Shown: piece after piece, positions 10,442 through 23,508 of the stretch
Layout of the letters: each line of letters starts with the position of its first letter
How positions within the stretch are numbered: the first letter of the stretch is position 1
Assembly: GCF_004027225.2 (NCBI RefSeq)
Contig: NC_044279.2
Location: forward strand, 48,880,744-48,944,743
DNA length: 64,000 bases
Direction of reading: 5' to 3'
DNA from: Strigops habroptila
Lineage: Eukaryota; Chordata; Aves; Psittaciformes; Psittacidae
Program-made: the position numbers and the translations under genes
Notes under the pieces: model-generated
Database searches by the model: none
The model's input: only the letters and a program-made list of their open reading frames with translations
Told to the model about the DNA's origin: nothing

Positions 10442-13400
10442 TGCAGCCTAGATCCATCCTTTACTTTCTGCCATCATGGTCTTATTCCCTCCTGTTCACA
10501 AAACCGATTCTGCCACGGTAGCCTACACCTGATATCTCTCTTCTCATCCCTGATTTTTCATTCATACCCACACTCTGCATTCCCATCTCTTTCTCCTCCC
10601 TCATTTCCCTTCTGCTGTATTTTTTTTTTACCAAACTATTATAAGATTGTGTGTAAGAAATAACCTCTGAAGAATACTAGACAATCAAATAATAAAGGAA
10701 ATACTGAAGTTTCTGAGTCCTTGCTTTGTGCTATAAAGCATGAGTCCAAAAGCCAAGTGATCTACTGAACTGAAAAACGTGAGACAATCACTCTTTGTGC
10801 TTTCTGTCCTTATAAAATGACTCTAGACCTCTTGGAAAAATGACCACTGATGGTCTTGAAACCCCTCCTCCACAGGACAAGCACAGTCACCACGTGACAA
10901 AGTAACTATTGTGCTTAGCATCTGAAAACAATGAAGTCCAGCAATGCAGTGGCATGTTTCCACCATTCTACCCATAAAATCTCTGAAAGACAAACTTGGG
11001 AGTAGTCTTGGCACTGCAGGAGGAGTAGTGCAGTTTGTAAACAAATTCCCTGATAATTTCCACTTACTGCTCACTGGTTGGATTTGCGGAGCAGTTCGGG
11101 CACATGAGAACAAGATTTCCTTTGAAGGTTACTAAACTGGTGGCTCTGCTGCATGTGAGCACAAAGCAACACTCCAGCACCCAGGGGCATATATGGAATC
11201 ACACAAGTGATCAGTCTTTCAAGCAGCTATAAGCCACAAGCATGTAAGGAACATTATAGTCCAAAGAAAACTCCTTGGACATGCGTACGGTAGATGCTGC
11301 TTTGATCTACTGATCAAATTACTCTAGCAAGAAGAATTACCTGCTCATGTCCTGGATCTCTAAAGCCCTGACCCCTGCATCCCATTCCTGGGCATGTAGC
11401 ACTCTCCATCCTCTTACAGAGAGCACAGACAGCTCACTCAGGGCAATATAGACAAGAAAGTGACAAGATGCCTAAAATGCAGATGACAGGATGCTCAGAT
11501 TTGCAATACTTCTGTCTATTTGTGGCCCCAGTCCCAATGGAAATTGCATTCCTACTCACTGAAGCACTGCTAAGCCTTTTAACCCTAGTCCTTTAGCTTG
11601 AGTTTTATGATGCCAGGGGGATTAGGCTCACTGCCCACCAACATCACAGGCAATGAATTAATGTTCCTTATGCCCTAAGACCTTTTTTCGTAATAGAAAA
11701 ACCCCTTAGACAGGACCTAGAGGGCTGTTCACCACCTTGGGAACCCCACTGTTGGAAAGATGCTGACATGCTGAAGGTATTTGTACAAAAGCAGGAGGAA
11801 TCAAAGTGGGAGGATGACCTCTGCTAGACAGACAGAGAACTGGCTGATCAACAACTGGAGAGAAATGCTAAATGTATACTGACGGTGTGTAAGTCATGGC
11901 ATGGTTGTTCAAGGCAGTACAGTACACAGCACAGCTGAGCCAAAGAAAATCATAACTGAATGCCTGGAAAAATGAAATGGAAGAATAAATGAAAGAAGTT
12001 TAGAGGATTTCCACCTCTATTACAAAAACACAATAATGGATAACATAGGAATATCACAGCACTGAGAGAGTGAGACAGGTGAGAGACTCCTTTTTCTATT
12101 TCCAGTTTGTGTATCTTTACAGACCATGAAACAGAATGTGCTGACCTGCAGACCTGAGATTTTTAAGGGAAGTAATAAACACATACACAGTTGCATATGA
12201 ATAAACAGCCTGTAGCAATAGACAGGATCAAAAACTTTTTAAAGACATAGAGCATACACTAAACTCTGAGGAATATCTCTAACTATGGTCAAATAGTTTT
12301 ATAGTTTTCCATTCTGGGATCACTTGGCTCTTCACCAAGTGTCAGCCACTCTCAGAGATGGGACACTGAATGACTGAATTATGACTGAGACAATGTTCTT
12401 CTTCAGTTTAAAACCAGAAAGCTCCAGAAAAGCATGAAGAGAGATAAGCAGTGCTTAAGAGGAAAATTCAGAATGATCCAGGAGTTAGTAAGTCTGGGAA
12501 TATTTTTTATAGCTTTGCGATTTTGGCATTGGACAAAATTGTAAATACATTCCTGACAGATGAGATCCCCAAACATCTGGGGAGATATGAGCCTATAAGA
12601 AGCCACTTATTCACATTTCATGAAGGATAAATTTAGACATTTCTAACAGCTGGAGTGGCTGTGAGAGCTGGGCCCGGCTGTGGACATAAGCTGTCAGAAG
12701 CGCAATAGGGAAACAGTCTGACAGCCCGGCTGGAGACCAGGGCTTTATCTCAACACTGGCAAGGGCAGGATTTCCTATATGCAAGGAGGTGCAAGGAGAT
12801 AACAGTGTTCTCCCTGTGTCCCACATGGACTCCTGCAGATCCAGGTGGTGGCAACAAGTTCCTGCTGCTCCTGCAGGCCAGTGATATCCTAACCCCCCTG
12901 TGGGTACCTGGCACAGAAATGTCTACAGGAGTCTACACAGTGAACACAGTGAACCCCATCCACACCCAGTGCCCTCTGGAAACATGCTGCTTTGGAGAGA
13001 GGAGTTCCAACAACCTTGGCAGGGACACGGGGTGCCCTCAGGTCCCTTTTTCATGCTGGGGTCCAGCCATGGGCTTTAGCAGCCTTGTGTAACCCTGGCA
13101 CTCACAGGACTGTGCTCTGCAAGAGAGGGTACAGCCAGGACAAAGCTCAGACCATGAATCGGGAGGTATTTTGGCATCTTACTGCCCTTACCTAAATATG
13201 TCTGAGCTTCTGGAAACCAGGCAGGAATGGGAACACCACAGGACAAACAGCTTAGATTTTTAATGGGTTTAAAATAGGTTTGAAATCAAAGAAGATGAGA
13301 TCCAGTGATCCAATGTCAACAGACGTTCCTGAGAGGCAGCCAAGAAAAACAAGCTGCTGTTCAGAAAGCTGCCCAAGAACAAAGCAAAGAAGAAGGAGAT

Positions 13401-16400
13401 GAAAGTGAGAATGGAAAAAAGCATGAAGCCACCAGCTCAATACGTGTATCTAGCAGATGACTGCCATATCAGCACTAGTGTCTAATGAGGTCAGATGAAA
13501 AAGGATTCTTCATTAAATAAAAACATACCGACATGTTTGAAATGTCTCTGATATTAATAAGAAAACAATTTCAGATTTCTAAACACATTTCGAGCCATGA
13601 ATACCCTTTCCAGATTGGGTGGAAGCAGAACAAGTTTTGTGGTTTGACATGGTTTAAAGGGAATTAAAGGGGTCATTTTTCTTTCTCTACACATCCTCCA
13701 ATGTATACAGCAATATTGCGTTCACGTTTGCTGGTCTGAAGTATCTCCCTCAGTCTTTATTTCTCATTTCTAGTGTAGAAAGGCCAGAGAAAAGAAAGAA
13801 GCAAAAATCAAAGCCACTTTTTTTTTTTTTTCCTAAAAGGTATTAAATAAAAAGAAGTTTTATACTTGTCTGAAACCATGGGGGTTTAATCCATTTCACT
13901 AAAAGTTCTGCTCTAAATTGTTCCAACAGGAAGAAATACTCATTTTAATCTGGTGCTTTAATTAACATACAGCATGTTCCCCATTGCTGCAGCAATAAAT
14001 CACCAAATCTGAGCAAACTTCACTACTATTTGAAAGGCAAGGAGATCTGGAACACATTATTTTTCATGCATTTTATAAACAGGAATACAGACACAGTGAA
14101 GGTAATCAGATTATCCCAGCCTGCAGAGGAAGGCAGAGCACAGGTTCAAAACAGAGCCTGGAGAAAAGTCAACAGTGACTCATCAGTTTTGAAGAGTTAG
14201 TCCCCACTCTTCATCTGCAGTGCAGTGATTTGTATTTTCTATCTTGGGACAATGATTTTTGCAGGGAGTAATTGCGTGGGTTCGCCTGTGGCCTCCTACG
14301 CAAAGAAGCTCTGTATTCTGTGAAAAGCAATGTCCGGTGGGATTGAACTGTCTGACAGCAGATTTTAGTGTTCAGTGAGCAGCAATGATTGCTTGTATTT
14401 TTGAAAGCAAGAGTGGATATGAACCACAGTTTGGGTTTCTTTTCCCCAGTTAATTCTCAAGATTTTACAAAAAAAAAAAAAAACACTAAAGCGCAGTCCC
14501 CAAAACCCAGCAACCAGTTAGCATATGTCCACATAACGACCATAATATTCATGATGTTGCTGGGACATGCGCTGTCTTTATGGGCTCTTGGTGTAAGAAT
14601 TTTAATTTATCTTAAGTTAAAAGTTTAAAGCTTGTGCTAGCTTGTTCCAAAGTCCTTTTGTAATATTAACTGAATTATGTCAAGTATTTTCTGTCAGCTA
14701 TGAGATTTGTCATAAATCACAAGAAATCTTGTAATAATGTAGTTCTGAGCATTATGTCTCCAAAAAGTCCCTTTCATAATGGGAAATACTGTCTTATGTT
14801 TTTTAATGCCTTTCTTTCCTCCCTTCCCTTGGGCTGTGCTTTTTTCTTTCTTTTGTCCTTTCTAGGGAAATGAAAGCTTTTCTTTGGACTGTCTGGAGGA
14901 AACCAACCATTTAGTTAAATTCTATGTTTGTATCTTCTTTATCTCCCTGTAATAGAGCCAATTTCCTTTTATCTGCACAAATATTTAGTACACTGGAGTC
15001 CACATTTACCATTTAGTTTCTCCTCAGTAGTTGCCCACTTGAGATCTTTTAGCAAAGATGGGTATGAGTGAGCTTATGGAATAGACTTTTAGGTGCTGAG
15101 GACATCTGGTTTGGAGCCAAACACACCTCTTGTGAATGACCAACACGTGCAAACATCCAACTCAAAATGCCAGAACCAGGTAATGCTGCCTGTTGGAGCA
15201 GATTCTCCTAACAAAAAGAGATATAGATGTCACTCTCCTTCCTGTATATCCTTGGGAGGCCCAGAGCAGAAGGTGCCATCCTGCTGGCACAAGGATGCCC
15301 AAGGATACAAGGAAGCTGAGCTGAACCATGCACCCACTTGCAAAGTTTTATTTCCCTGGGCAGTGCTAAGCCAGGGTCATGCACTGCAGTCTATAACACT
15401 GAAGGAGCATGTGAAACAGGAGAAAGGAGATGCTGGCACTAAACAAAGCCAGTGAAGGGCTTTCTTTGAGAGGGGAACCCATCCAGGACCAGCTGATAGG
15501 AGAGGCCACGTCCCAGTTGATGTTACCACTCTGTGGCGGCTCAAGACAGCTTTGGCTAAGCTGCACACAGCAGAGTCACTGGGACATGGCCATTTACTTG
15601 TTTCAGATCAAAACATGAAAGGAGCAGCTGCTGCAGCCTCTTCAGTTTCAAGAAAAGCCTTGCAGGATTGTACAAGCCTGTGGGAATATGTCTGTGCAGG
15701 GCTTGCACGCTGAGTCCCATACTGGTGACTTTGATGTATTTCTGTGGTGGACTGAGAACCCTCTTTTGATCCTGTTGCTTCACCTGCTTTGTCCTTTCAA
15801 AGAGTGTTGGCCTGATCATGGGGTGATGGTAAGCTTTGAGGCTGGTCTGATCAAATAGTAGTCCTTGCTGAGCAGCAAAGCCACCTCAGCATGTGAGCCT
15901 CATCTTCAAGGAGGGACAAGTGAACCCGGCTGAGGCTGTCAGGTCACCTCAAGAGAGAGCCAGATGTAGCAACGCAATAAAGTAGAAGCAGGTTCTGGGG
16001 CTTTGCTCCAGAGCCTTGTTCAATGTGGACTTTAGGCTCTGAAGTACCCTTGAAATTACATGTAGCCACTCAAAAAGGCTGTGAGCAGCAATGAAGTGAC
16101 AGGCCGGAGCCTAGTACCAGCCCTCTGCAGACCCCCTGGTCAGAGCCACTCAGGGCAGTCATGCAGCGAGAGAGTGTAGTTTTGAGAAATGAGTCTGAAG
16201 CATTCAATGGGGTTTTTTAAACATTAGCTGACTATGTGGGCAAACAATTTTCCAGCCATGAATGTCCCACAAAACGCTGGCTACCATGTTCTACTAATGA
16301 ACCTTTGTGCCTGGGGTGCCTTGGGGGTGAGCTAGAGTGTTTTCTGATTCCCTAAGCAAACATCATTGTTCCCTAGCATGAGGGAGTTGAGGGGTGAGCA

Positions 16401-19400
16401 GTGACTAATGAACAGCTGGTATGAATTCTTGATACTCCTGGAATCCAGAAATATGTTGATGAATTCTGGCCAAAGTCCAAATAATTGCAAAGTAATGACT
16501 AAGGTGGTAACGAAATACAGCTGACTGGCTTATTCATGTTCAAAGGCTCAGTGGTTTATCCCAGTGCACATCCAGCATCCCTGGCCCAGTTCTGGGTCAC
16601 CTCTTACGTCTGGAAGGTGATGGGTGCCTGGGGATGCTACAAGCACTGCTATAGGACAAGGACCCACAGGAGTGCCAGTGCTCGGCTGTATCGCACACAT
16701 GCTCCATCTCAAGGCAACCAGGATTCCTGGCTTGTGTGAGGGCTCCAAGCCCCTTGCTATCTGCAAGGCAAGGTGCTCAAGCAGCTCTACAAACACAGGC
16801 CCAGGGAAAGTAGGTGCCGCAGGGAAGGAGGAAACAGCATCAAATTAGGAAATGTCAGTGGCCTCACCTTGTACAAGGAGCAGTGCAGAGAAGACTAAAG
16901 TTGATGAAGGAGATGGAGTGACTGCCAGGCCAGTGGGGACTGAAAGATTTAGGATTAGACCATTTCAAACTGGGAAGTGGATTATTCTCTGGAAATACAA
17001 CCTACAGATGAACAACTGAGAAGGATGGGAAAAATCTATGCTAAAGAGTAAAGATTCTATACTGTGAACATATGTATTTACAGATGTTGATAGGCACTAG
17101 TAAATCTTGGCCTCTTCTACTGGGTCACCTTTGAAAATAGGACCTAGGGTGACTTAACATTTTTGAACACACTGCCTCCTGAGAAGTCATATGATAGATT
17201 TATAGCAATGCCTTGTACTGATTTCAGTAAGGTTTCTCTTGACATGCACAAAGATAAATATGAACAGACCATTCCTTGGACAATCTTCGGGCAGTAGCTG
17301 AGTATGTAACTGGCTTGACTTCCAGCCCTCCTGTGCAAGCACATACATTCAATAACTGTGAAGACAGGCATATATCCCAGCATGGGCTGCGACTGCCACT
17401 CACAAATTTCCTTGAGTAGATTCAGGCAGGCATGTCAAATTAAACAAAACTCAACGCAACAAATGGCCTCACTTTCCCTTTTTTTGAAAGGGATTTATTC
17501 TGACAATAAATGAATATAACTGGCAGGCAAAACCACAGATGGGCAAACATGACAGATTGATGTAGCCAGATGGAATCATGTTTGTTTTAATCCACAATCA
17601 GTAGGAACAGCAGCGACAGCCTTTTCATGCTGCTTTACAGGAATCAAGCACTCTGAAACTTGATTGGAATTATGTCATGAGAAATAAATAGCCCAGAGTG
17701 AGCCAGAGGTAACAGAGGGTGCAAGGCAATGGCAGTGCAACATTGCTCCCAGGGATAAAATGTGTCTAGAAGTTGTTGAATGTAACAAATACAAGGACTG
17801 AGAGGAATAAGCTGACATGGGGGGATGTTTTGGCTGTCACTGACTCCTCGGCAGCTAGAAGTGAAGGTCTCTACGGCATTCAGGAGCAGCGAGAAACACA
17901 GCCCTGGAACAGCCAAAGATATTTCTTGGCAAGTGCCATTTTTCTGCTGCTACAACCACTGTCCTCCTCCTCCTGCCTCACCTTCAGCTTAAGACATAGA
18001 CCCCGCTGATGCCGTGATGGGACACGAACACCACCGTCCATGGGCCATCTCCACTGCACGCAGCCGCTGGCTGGGGACTTTCTGCCCGCACACAGGGGCT
18101 TTGCATCAGGGCAGGGGTTTACCCACATGAATCCCCGTTTGGTTTGCTCACCACCAGATCTGAAAGAGGCATCAGGACAGCTGATGAAGTTCTCCCTTCT
18201 CTCCTCGCCAGAGCCCCTGAGGCTTTTGTCATGAACACGCCACAGTTGTTAGCGCTTTCCAAGAAAAGCAGCAGTGTTTTGCTAAAAGTGCCGACTGGCA
18301 GCAGGTTGGCATTGGGCTTCTTTGTTAAAAGATGACAGAGCTTACGTTTTCCGGGAGAAAGAAAAGTCCTATTGAGATAATAATATCATGCCAGGCAGAC
18401 AGCCCTGCTTGCGTAATCCACTTTGAGCACAATGCTGTGTTGTGGCTCGAGCATTGTTTCCAGCTGAAAAGTGGCTGCAATTTGCCTGGTCAAGGACCTT
18501 ATCCTGACTGACAGGTCTACAAAAGGAGACAGCATGTGTGGTGGGCTGAGAGGCTGGGGAAGTCCACCTGAGGAGTGAGGGGATGGGACAGGGACTGGGA
18601 TGCGAGGACCTGCCCATGCGTGAACCTCCCTCCTGTGGGTGGAAAGTGTGTTGGGGGCATCCCGCGGTGCTGGTGCCATCCCGCGGTGATGAGCTCCTGT
18701 TTCTCTGGTGCAGCATGGTCTCACGGCAAGGCTTGCTGGATTAAGCAGATCCTACTGCAGGGCACATGGCCAGAGCAGAGGAGAAGGAGGAATCCACACA
18801 GGAAAAGTCACCCCCAAGTTCAATCCTCTTTCAGGGCTATAGTTCGATACCTTACCAGAAACATGATGACATCTCTGGGAAGACTGAAGGTGCAGGGTAC
18901 CTTCAAACTTATTTTTCTCCTTCAACAGTCAAGATGTTTCTACACATGCTTTGCACAGGGCTATTGCCAAAATCCTGGTATGCCAGGGCAATAGCAAAGC
19001 TAGTTATAACTGCAATGACAAACTCCCAATACCATAAAGACCTTCTTCCTTTGCTTGCTTTCCCAATAGGGCTATAGACACTGAAATGGCCCTTTGCTCT
19101 CAGAGCTATGATCCCTGAGAAAGGTGAACATTTAAAGTGTTAACTGTGAATTTATCACTGACAATCACGAAGGCACTCATGTTTTGGATGAGTACTTTCT
19201 TCCTGAGGAGAAGTACAAATGGAAATATCAGAAATATTAGACTACTGCATAGCAGGTGGCTCTGTCATTACACTCACCACTAGCACACTGTCTTGTTCAA
19301 GCAGATGTCCTAGAAGTCACAGTAAACAATGGAAAACATGAGCAAAGCCGGGCTGATTATGTACGTTACTAACAAAGAAGAGAGAGCTTTTTTATGTTCA

Positions 19401-21359
19401 AGTTAAAACATATTGATAGTTTTGCCTATCTAGAATTAGCAATTAGCTGCAAGGGTAACACTGATATTTCTAAATCCAAAAGCACTATATAAACAGAACT
19501 AGACACTTCAAAACCTCTTGATTTTCACTTTGTATTTCTTGCTGTTTATTGGCTACTGAAAAGCCAAACTTGTTGGCACTCTCAAAATGTGTGATGAATG
19601 TGACAATTTTTCTTAATGAAGATTTTAAAAGATAGTACCATGTTGTAGGCAGGTATCTGCATTTGATTTAGATCTGTAAAATGCCCCTTTCCCTTCTATT
19701 TCTTTTTGACAATTCAGGCAATATCAGAAGCATGTCATGACTTCAAGACATTGATTCTGGCTTGCTTTGGATCAGACCTCAGTTCTTTGGCAAAGATGAT
19801 GAAACTTGCGGGAATTTCTGTCACCTGATGGGCTGAACTTTGTTTTCAACATAACTAGGGAATTAAGAGTTGTTAGAACTTTGTAGTAGAAAGTCTGCTG
19901 CAAATTTTTGCATGTATATGTACTAACCTTTCTCCAGTCATAGAGCATTTGTCATTGGCAAAATAGTGTTTTCTGCATAAAGTGGTTTATTACCACCACT
20001 TGCATTTTAATGACCAATCCTAAGCTGTTTACAAAACCTTCTTCAGGGCTAAACTCAACTACCAGCTATACAGTGGTAAATCTGGTTCATACTGAAGTCT
20101 GACAGAGGTCGTTCATGGCTCTCATGCTAGACATTTAAACAGAGGCTGAGTTTCATTCAAACCTGAGAAGCGTATAACAGCAGCATGGCCAGATGAATGC
20201 AGGGATCAGATGGATAAGCAGGACAAAGAATACAGCAAAGAAAAGAACTGTTCTCCTCTTTGGAGCTTGATACCCCAATAAACATCCTTCTTCTAGCAAA
20301 ACATATTTCAGTATTTTACTGATCACAACTGAGCATCTGCAGCAGCCCAGCCAAACCATCAGTATTTTAATTATGTATTCAGGAGATGGCATTAGGAAAT
20401 GGCACTGTGCAGATGGCCAGCACGTGTGTTCTGTAGCATCAAAGTCCTTCTCTGTCCTCTGGATAGGAGTTTTGGGATTTAAATGCCAAGTAACCCTGTG
20501 CTGGTCTTTGAAATCAGGTTGGCTTTCCCTCTCTGCATGGAAAAATGAGTGTGAAGTGCTATGCATGCAATTAAACCAAACTCTGCTCCAGATGTTCAAA
20601 GTTGCCAAGCTAAGCATGGCTGGGACAGTAGTTGATTACTGAGAGAAGTGCATCACCTGCAGTCTCTAAGACCACTCCTAGCTAAGGCAGGTAATTTTTG
20701 TCAACTTTCCATCTAGTACTGACCAGGCCTGAACATGCTTAATTAGTGATATCTGATGAGAGCGAAGCCTGGGGTTGTATTAGCCTTGCTTCTAAATTTG
20801 GACACATGCTTTGAAGTAGTAATACAGGAGTTAAAAGCATCATGTAAACAGGATTAGACTTGGCTTGCAAAACCTTGGCTTCATCCTTGTTCGGGGGAAT
20901 AAGAGACAGCAAGAAAGCACACAGTAGAGCAAATGCTTCAGACAAAAATGGCTAGTAACTCCAAAGCCACAGCTCTCAACATCTATCTCTGAGCATGTAA
21001 GAACATGGTATGCCTGGGGTCCCACGATGGGCGTCAGCACTTGCAGGTGGGGTGGCATGCCTGGGAGGGCAGTGGCACTCAGCAGTAATGGGAAGGTCAG
21101 TCTGCTATGGCCCCAGCAAGCACAGGCCTGGCCATCCCCTTCAGAAATATGCACCCATGGGACGACATTGCACATTTGCAGTGACTGGAGCAGCCAGTGC
21201 TATGGAGCACCCTGGAAGGTGCCGCCTGGTCCAACCCCCCTGCTGAGAGAGAGGTCAGGAAACCTGGGGCCCTTATAGGGAGCTGGCAAAAGCCACCTGA
21301 GCAAAATTCCCAGGTGGAAAACAAAGGAAGTGTACAAAAGAAAAAAACCCTTGTGACGT
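10442..21359. other. Intergenic, no gene recognised
   Basis: A long stretch of unique-looking, moderately A+T-rich DNA between NTN4 and SNRPF. It contains short homopolymers (T-run near 13,820; A-run near 14,469) and scattered small open frames without recognisable domains. I find no CR1 copy, coding exon, tRNA or CpG island in it. Confidence 0.45.
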
Positions 21360-21690
21360 TTATGCCACGGCTGTGACAGCGCTCTGGCTGTTCCCTGGTT
21401 CCAAATCTTCTACTGCTGGACTTCAGAGATCACTGACCAGGCAACCACTGCCTTCGACCAGGGTACAGACACAATGCAGTGAGCACTGGAGGACATAAAA
21501 CGCGTGAGCCTTCCCCTCAGCGGTGTGGTACAGGCATTTATCCAGGGATTTGCTGTCTCAGCGGGAGTGCACAAAGAACACATGGAGCTTGATATGTTTG
21601 AAAATACGTTAGACGGCACGCAAACCCATGTACTGAAGGATGTACACAGCTTAGTGTGTTTCCTATATTTGAAGTATAGTTTCATGAGAG
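21360..21690 (+). other. CpG-bearing patch with a nearly open frame, possible coding remnant
   Basis: Against a CpG-poor background this stretch keeps several CG dinucleotides (for example in AAACGCGTG and GTTAGACGGCACGC). On the plus strand a frame from about 21,419 to 21,720 is interrupted by only one stop (TGA at 21,480-21,482) and reads like ordinary protein with mixed charged and hydrophobic residues. The opposite strand is also open (21,410-21,685). I recognise no family. It could be an old retrocopy, an unnamed repeat or chance. Confidence 0.25.
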
Positions 21691-23169
21691 AAATTCAAGC
21701 TTCTGGAAGGGAGCAGGCTTAATATGTGTAAATTCAGCCTGGCACATGGGAATCCAGATTCTGATCTGATCTCTTCATATTTGTCTATATAAGTACTAAA
21801 TGACAATTTATCACATCTTCTGAATATGATTATGAATGTCTCTCAAATTTGCAGCTTCAGGTGACATGGATGCTTTTAGAAATGTATGTTTATATCATTT
21901 CTGTCCAGTATCTAGCATCAATCTCCCTGAGCAAGGATCTCCCAAGCTAGCCAGAATCACTTAATTTGTATTTCTGTTTAAGGGAGGGTTAAATCCCCTT
22001 TATGTGCTACTTTGCCTTCTTTTCTCTTTCTCATTTATCTGCAGACATTTTGGGACTAGAGCAGAGTGCTTAGAAAAAATCTCCCAGCTGATGAACAAAA
22101 GACAGTATTTAATTTAGTTACTTTCAAGTAATTCAGTCACGCCATTCAGACATTTGTTGCTAAACAAGATCATTAAGGCTAAAAGCCTTGTATATACTAT
22201 TCCTATTGTTCTGGTGAGTTATTTGCCTTGTACTCAGAGCAGTCTGTAAGCTATTTCTCTCTATATAATGAGAAAGAATTGCACACATGTAAAGAATTCT
22301 CCATGCTTTGCTTTACAGATGTGATTGAACAGTACTTGCCTTCAGAGAGCTTGACAGAGAAGTATCTGAGGTATCTAAAATATTATAAGAGAGGTCAGAA
22401 ATGGCACCAAGAACTTAGGGCTGGCTGCTTTTCTGGACTCATTCAGCCTGCTGCAGTGAAAGAAGTGCTTTGACTTTAGGAAAGAGAGTTTAATGGGCTT
22501 GGAAGGAAGTGTACAAATGCCAAAAACATCTCCTTGAGAGTCTGAAAAACTTCCTCCTTCTTTCTTTACATGTTTGTTTTCCCATTGAAAAGTAGTTTCA
22601 GTGGAACATATTGAAATGGCTTGCTGTGAAGGCTTTCCAAACATTATTAAAATACATTTTATATATAGCCTCCATATCATAAATTGAGAAGACTCATCTC
22701 CTGAAACCATTTTTATCTTGGCTTATATACTTCTATATGAACACACACCCAGAAAGTAGAGCTGTCCACACAGTAGGAAAAGTAACATCAGCTCCTTCTC
22801 TGAGAAATATGAGCTGCTGTTTGTTGCATTCACAGAGGTGGAGGCCCTTAGCATCAGTCTCCTCTAAAGGATCCTTCTCTATTGTGGATTCTTGCTGACC
22901 CGCTTCCCTCCAGACTCCTGCATTTCATCAGGCACTTTCAGCTTCGAACACTGGACACCACCTCATTTGCAAATCTGTGGTCTAGATCACAGTGAAGAGA
23001 ATATTGGTGCAGGTATTTTATGTGAGATTTTAAGATGTGTGTGCCACTGGGCAGCTGCAACCATCACAGCTCTGCTAGTGGCTCTGAGATGGCAATGCTG
23101 GAATCTTTGCTCCTTTGGACTAATGTCTCTTGTCTGAGTCAAGTTTCAAATTTCCCTTTTCCTACTGTG
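21691..23169. other. Intergenic, no gene recognised
   Basis: No recognisable gene or repeat. The sequence is A+T-rich and unremarkable. Confidence 0.45.
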
Positions 23170-23508
23170 AGCAGCCTTCCAGTATCTGAAGGGGGCCTAC
23201 AAGGATGCCTGAGAGGGGCTCTTCATCAGGGACTGTAGTGATAGGACAAGGTAGTGTAATGGGTTCAAACTTGAACAGGGGAGATTTAGGTTAGATATCA
23301 GGAAGAAGTTCTTCTCTGTGAGGGTGATGAGACAGTGGAACACGTTGCCCAAAGAAGCTGTGGATGCCCCATCCCTGGCAGTGTTCAAGGCCAGGTTAGA
23401 TGGGGCCTTGAGCAACCTGGTCAGTGGAAGGTGTCCCTGCCCGTGGCAGGGGATTGAAACCAGATAGTCTTAAGGTCCTTTCCAACTCAATCCATTCTAT
23501 GATTCTAA
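23170..23508 (+). mobile_element. CR1 LINE fragment (plus orientation)
   Basis: A well preserved CR1 3' end: GATATCAGGAAGAAGTTCTT, GAGGGTGATGAGACAGTGGAAC, CCATCCCTGGCAGTGTTCAA, GGAAGGTGTCCCTGCCCGTG and the terminal CCATTCTATGATTCTAA. It is 5'-truncated near 23,170. Confidence 0.95.

Noticed and set aside
10211-10663. 150-residue open frame on the plus strand
   Set aside because: It runs through part of a dispersed repeat into a T/C-rich tract; no domain and low-complexity Ser/Phe composition.
20153-20617. 154-residue open frame on the minus strand
   Set aside because: No recognisable domain or family, no splice or promoter context and no poly(A) signal placed to fit. Treated as chance.
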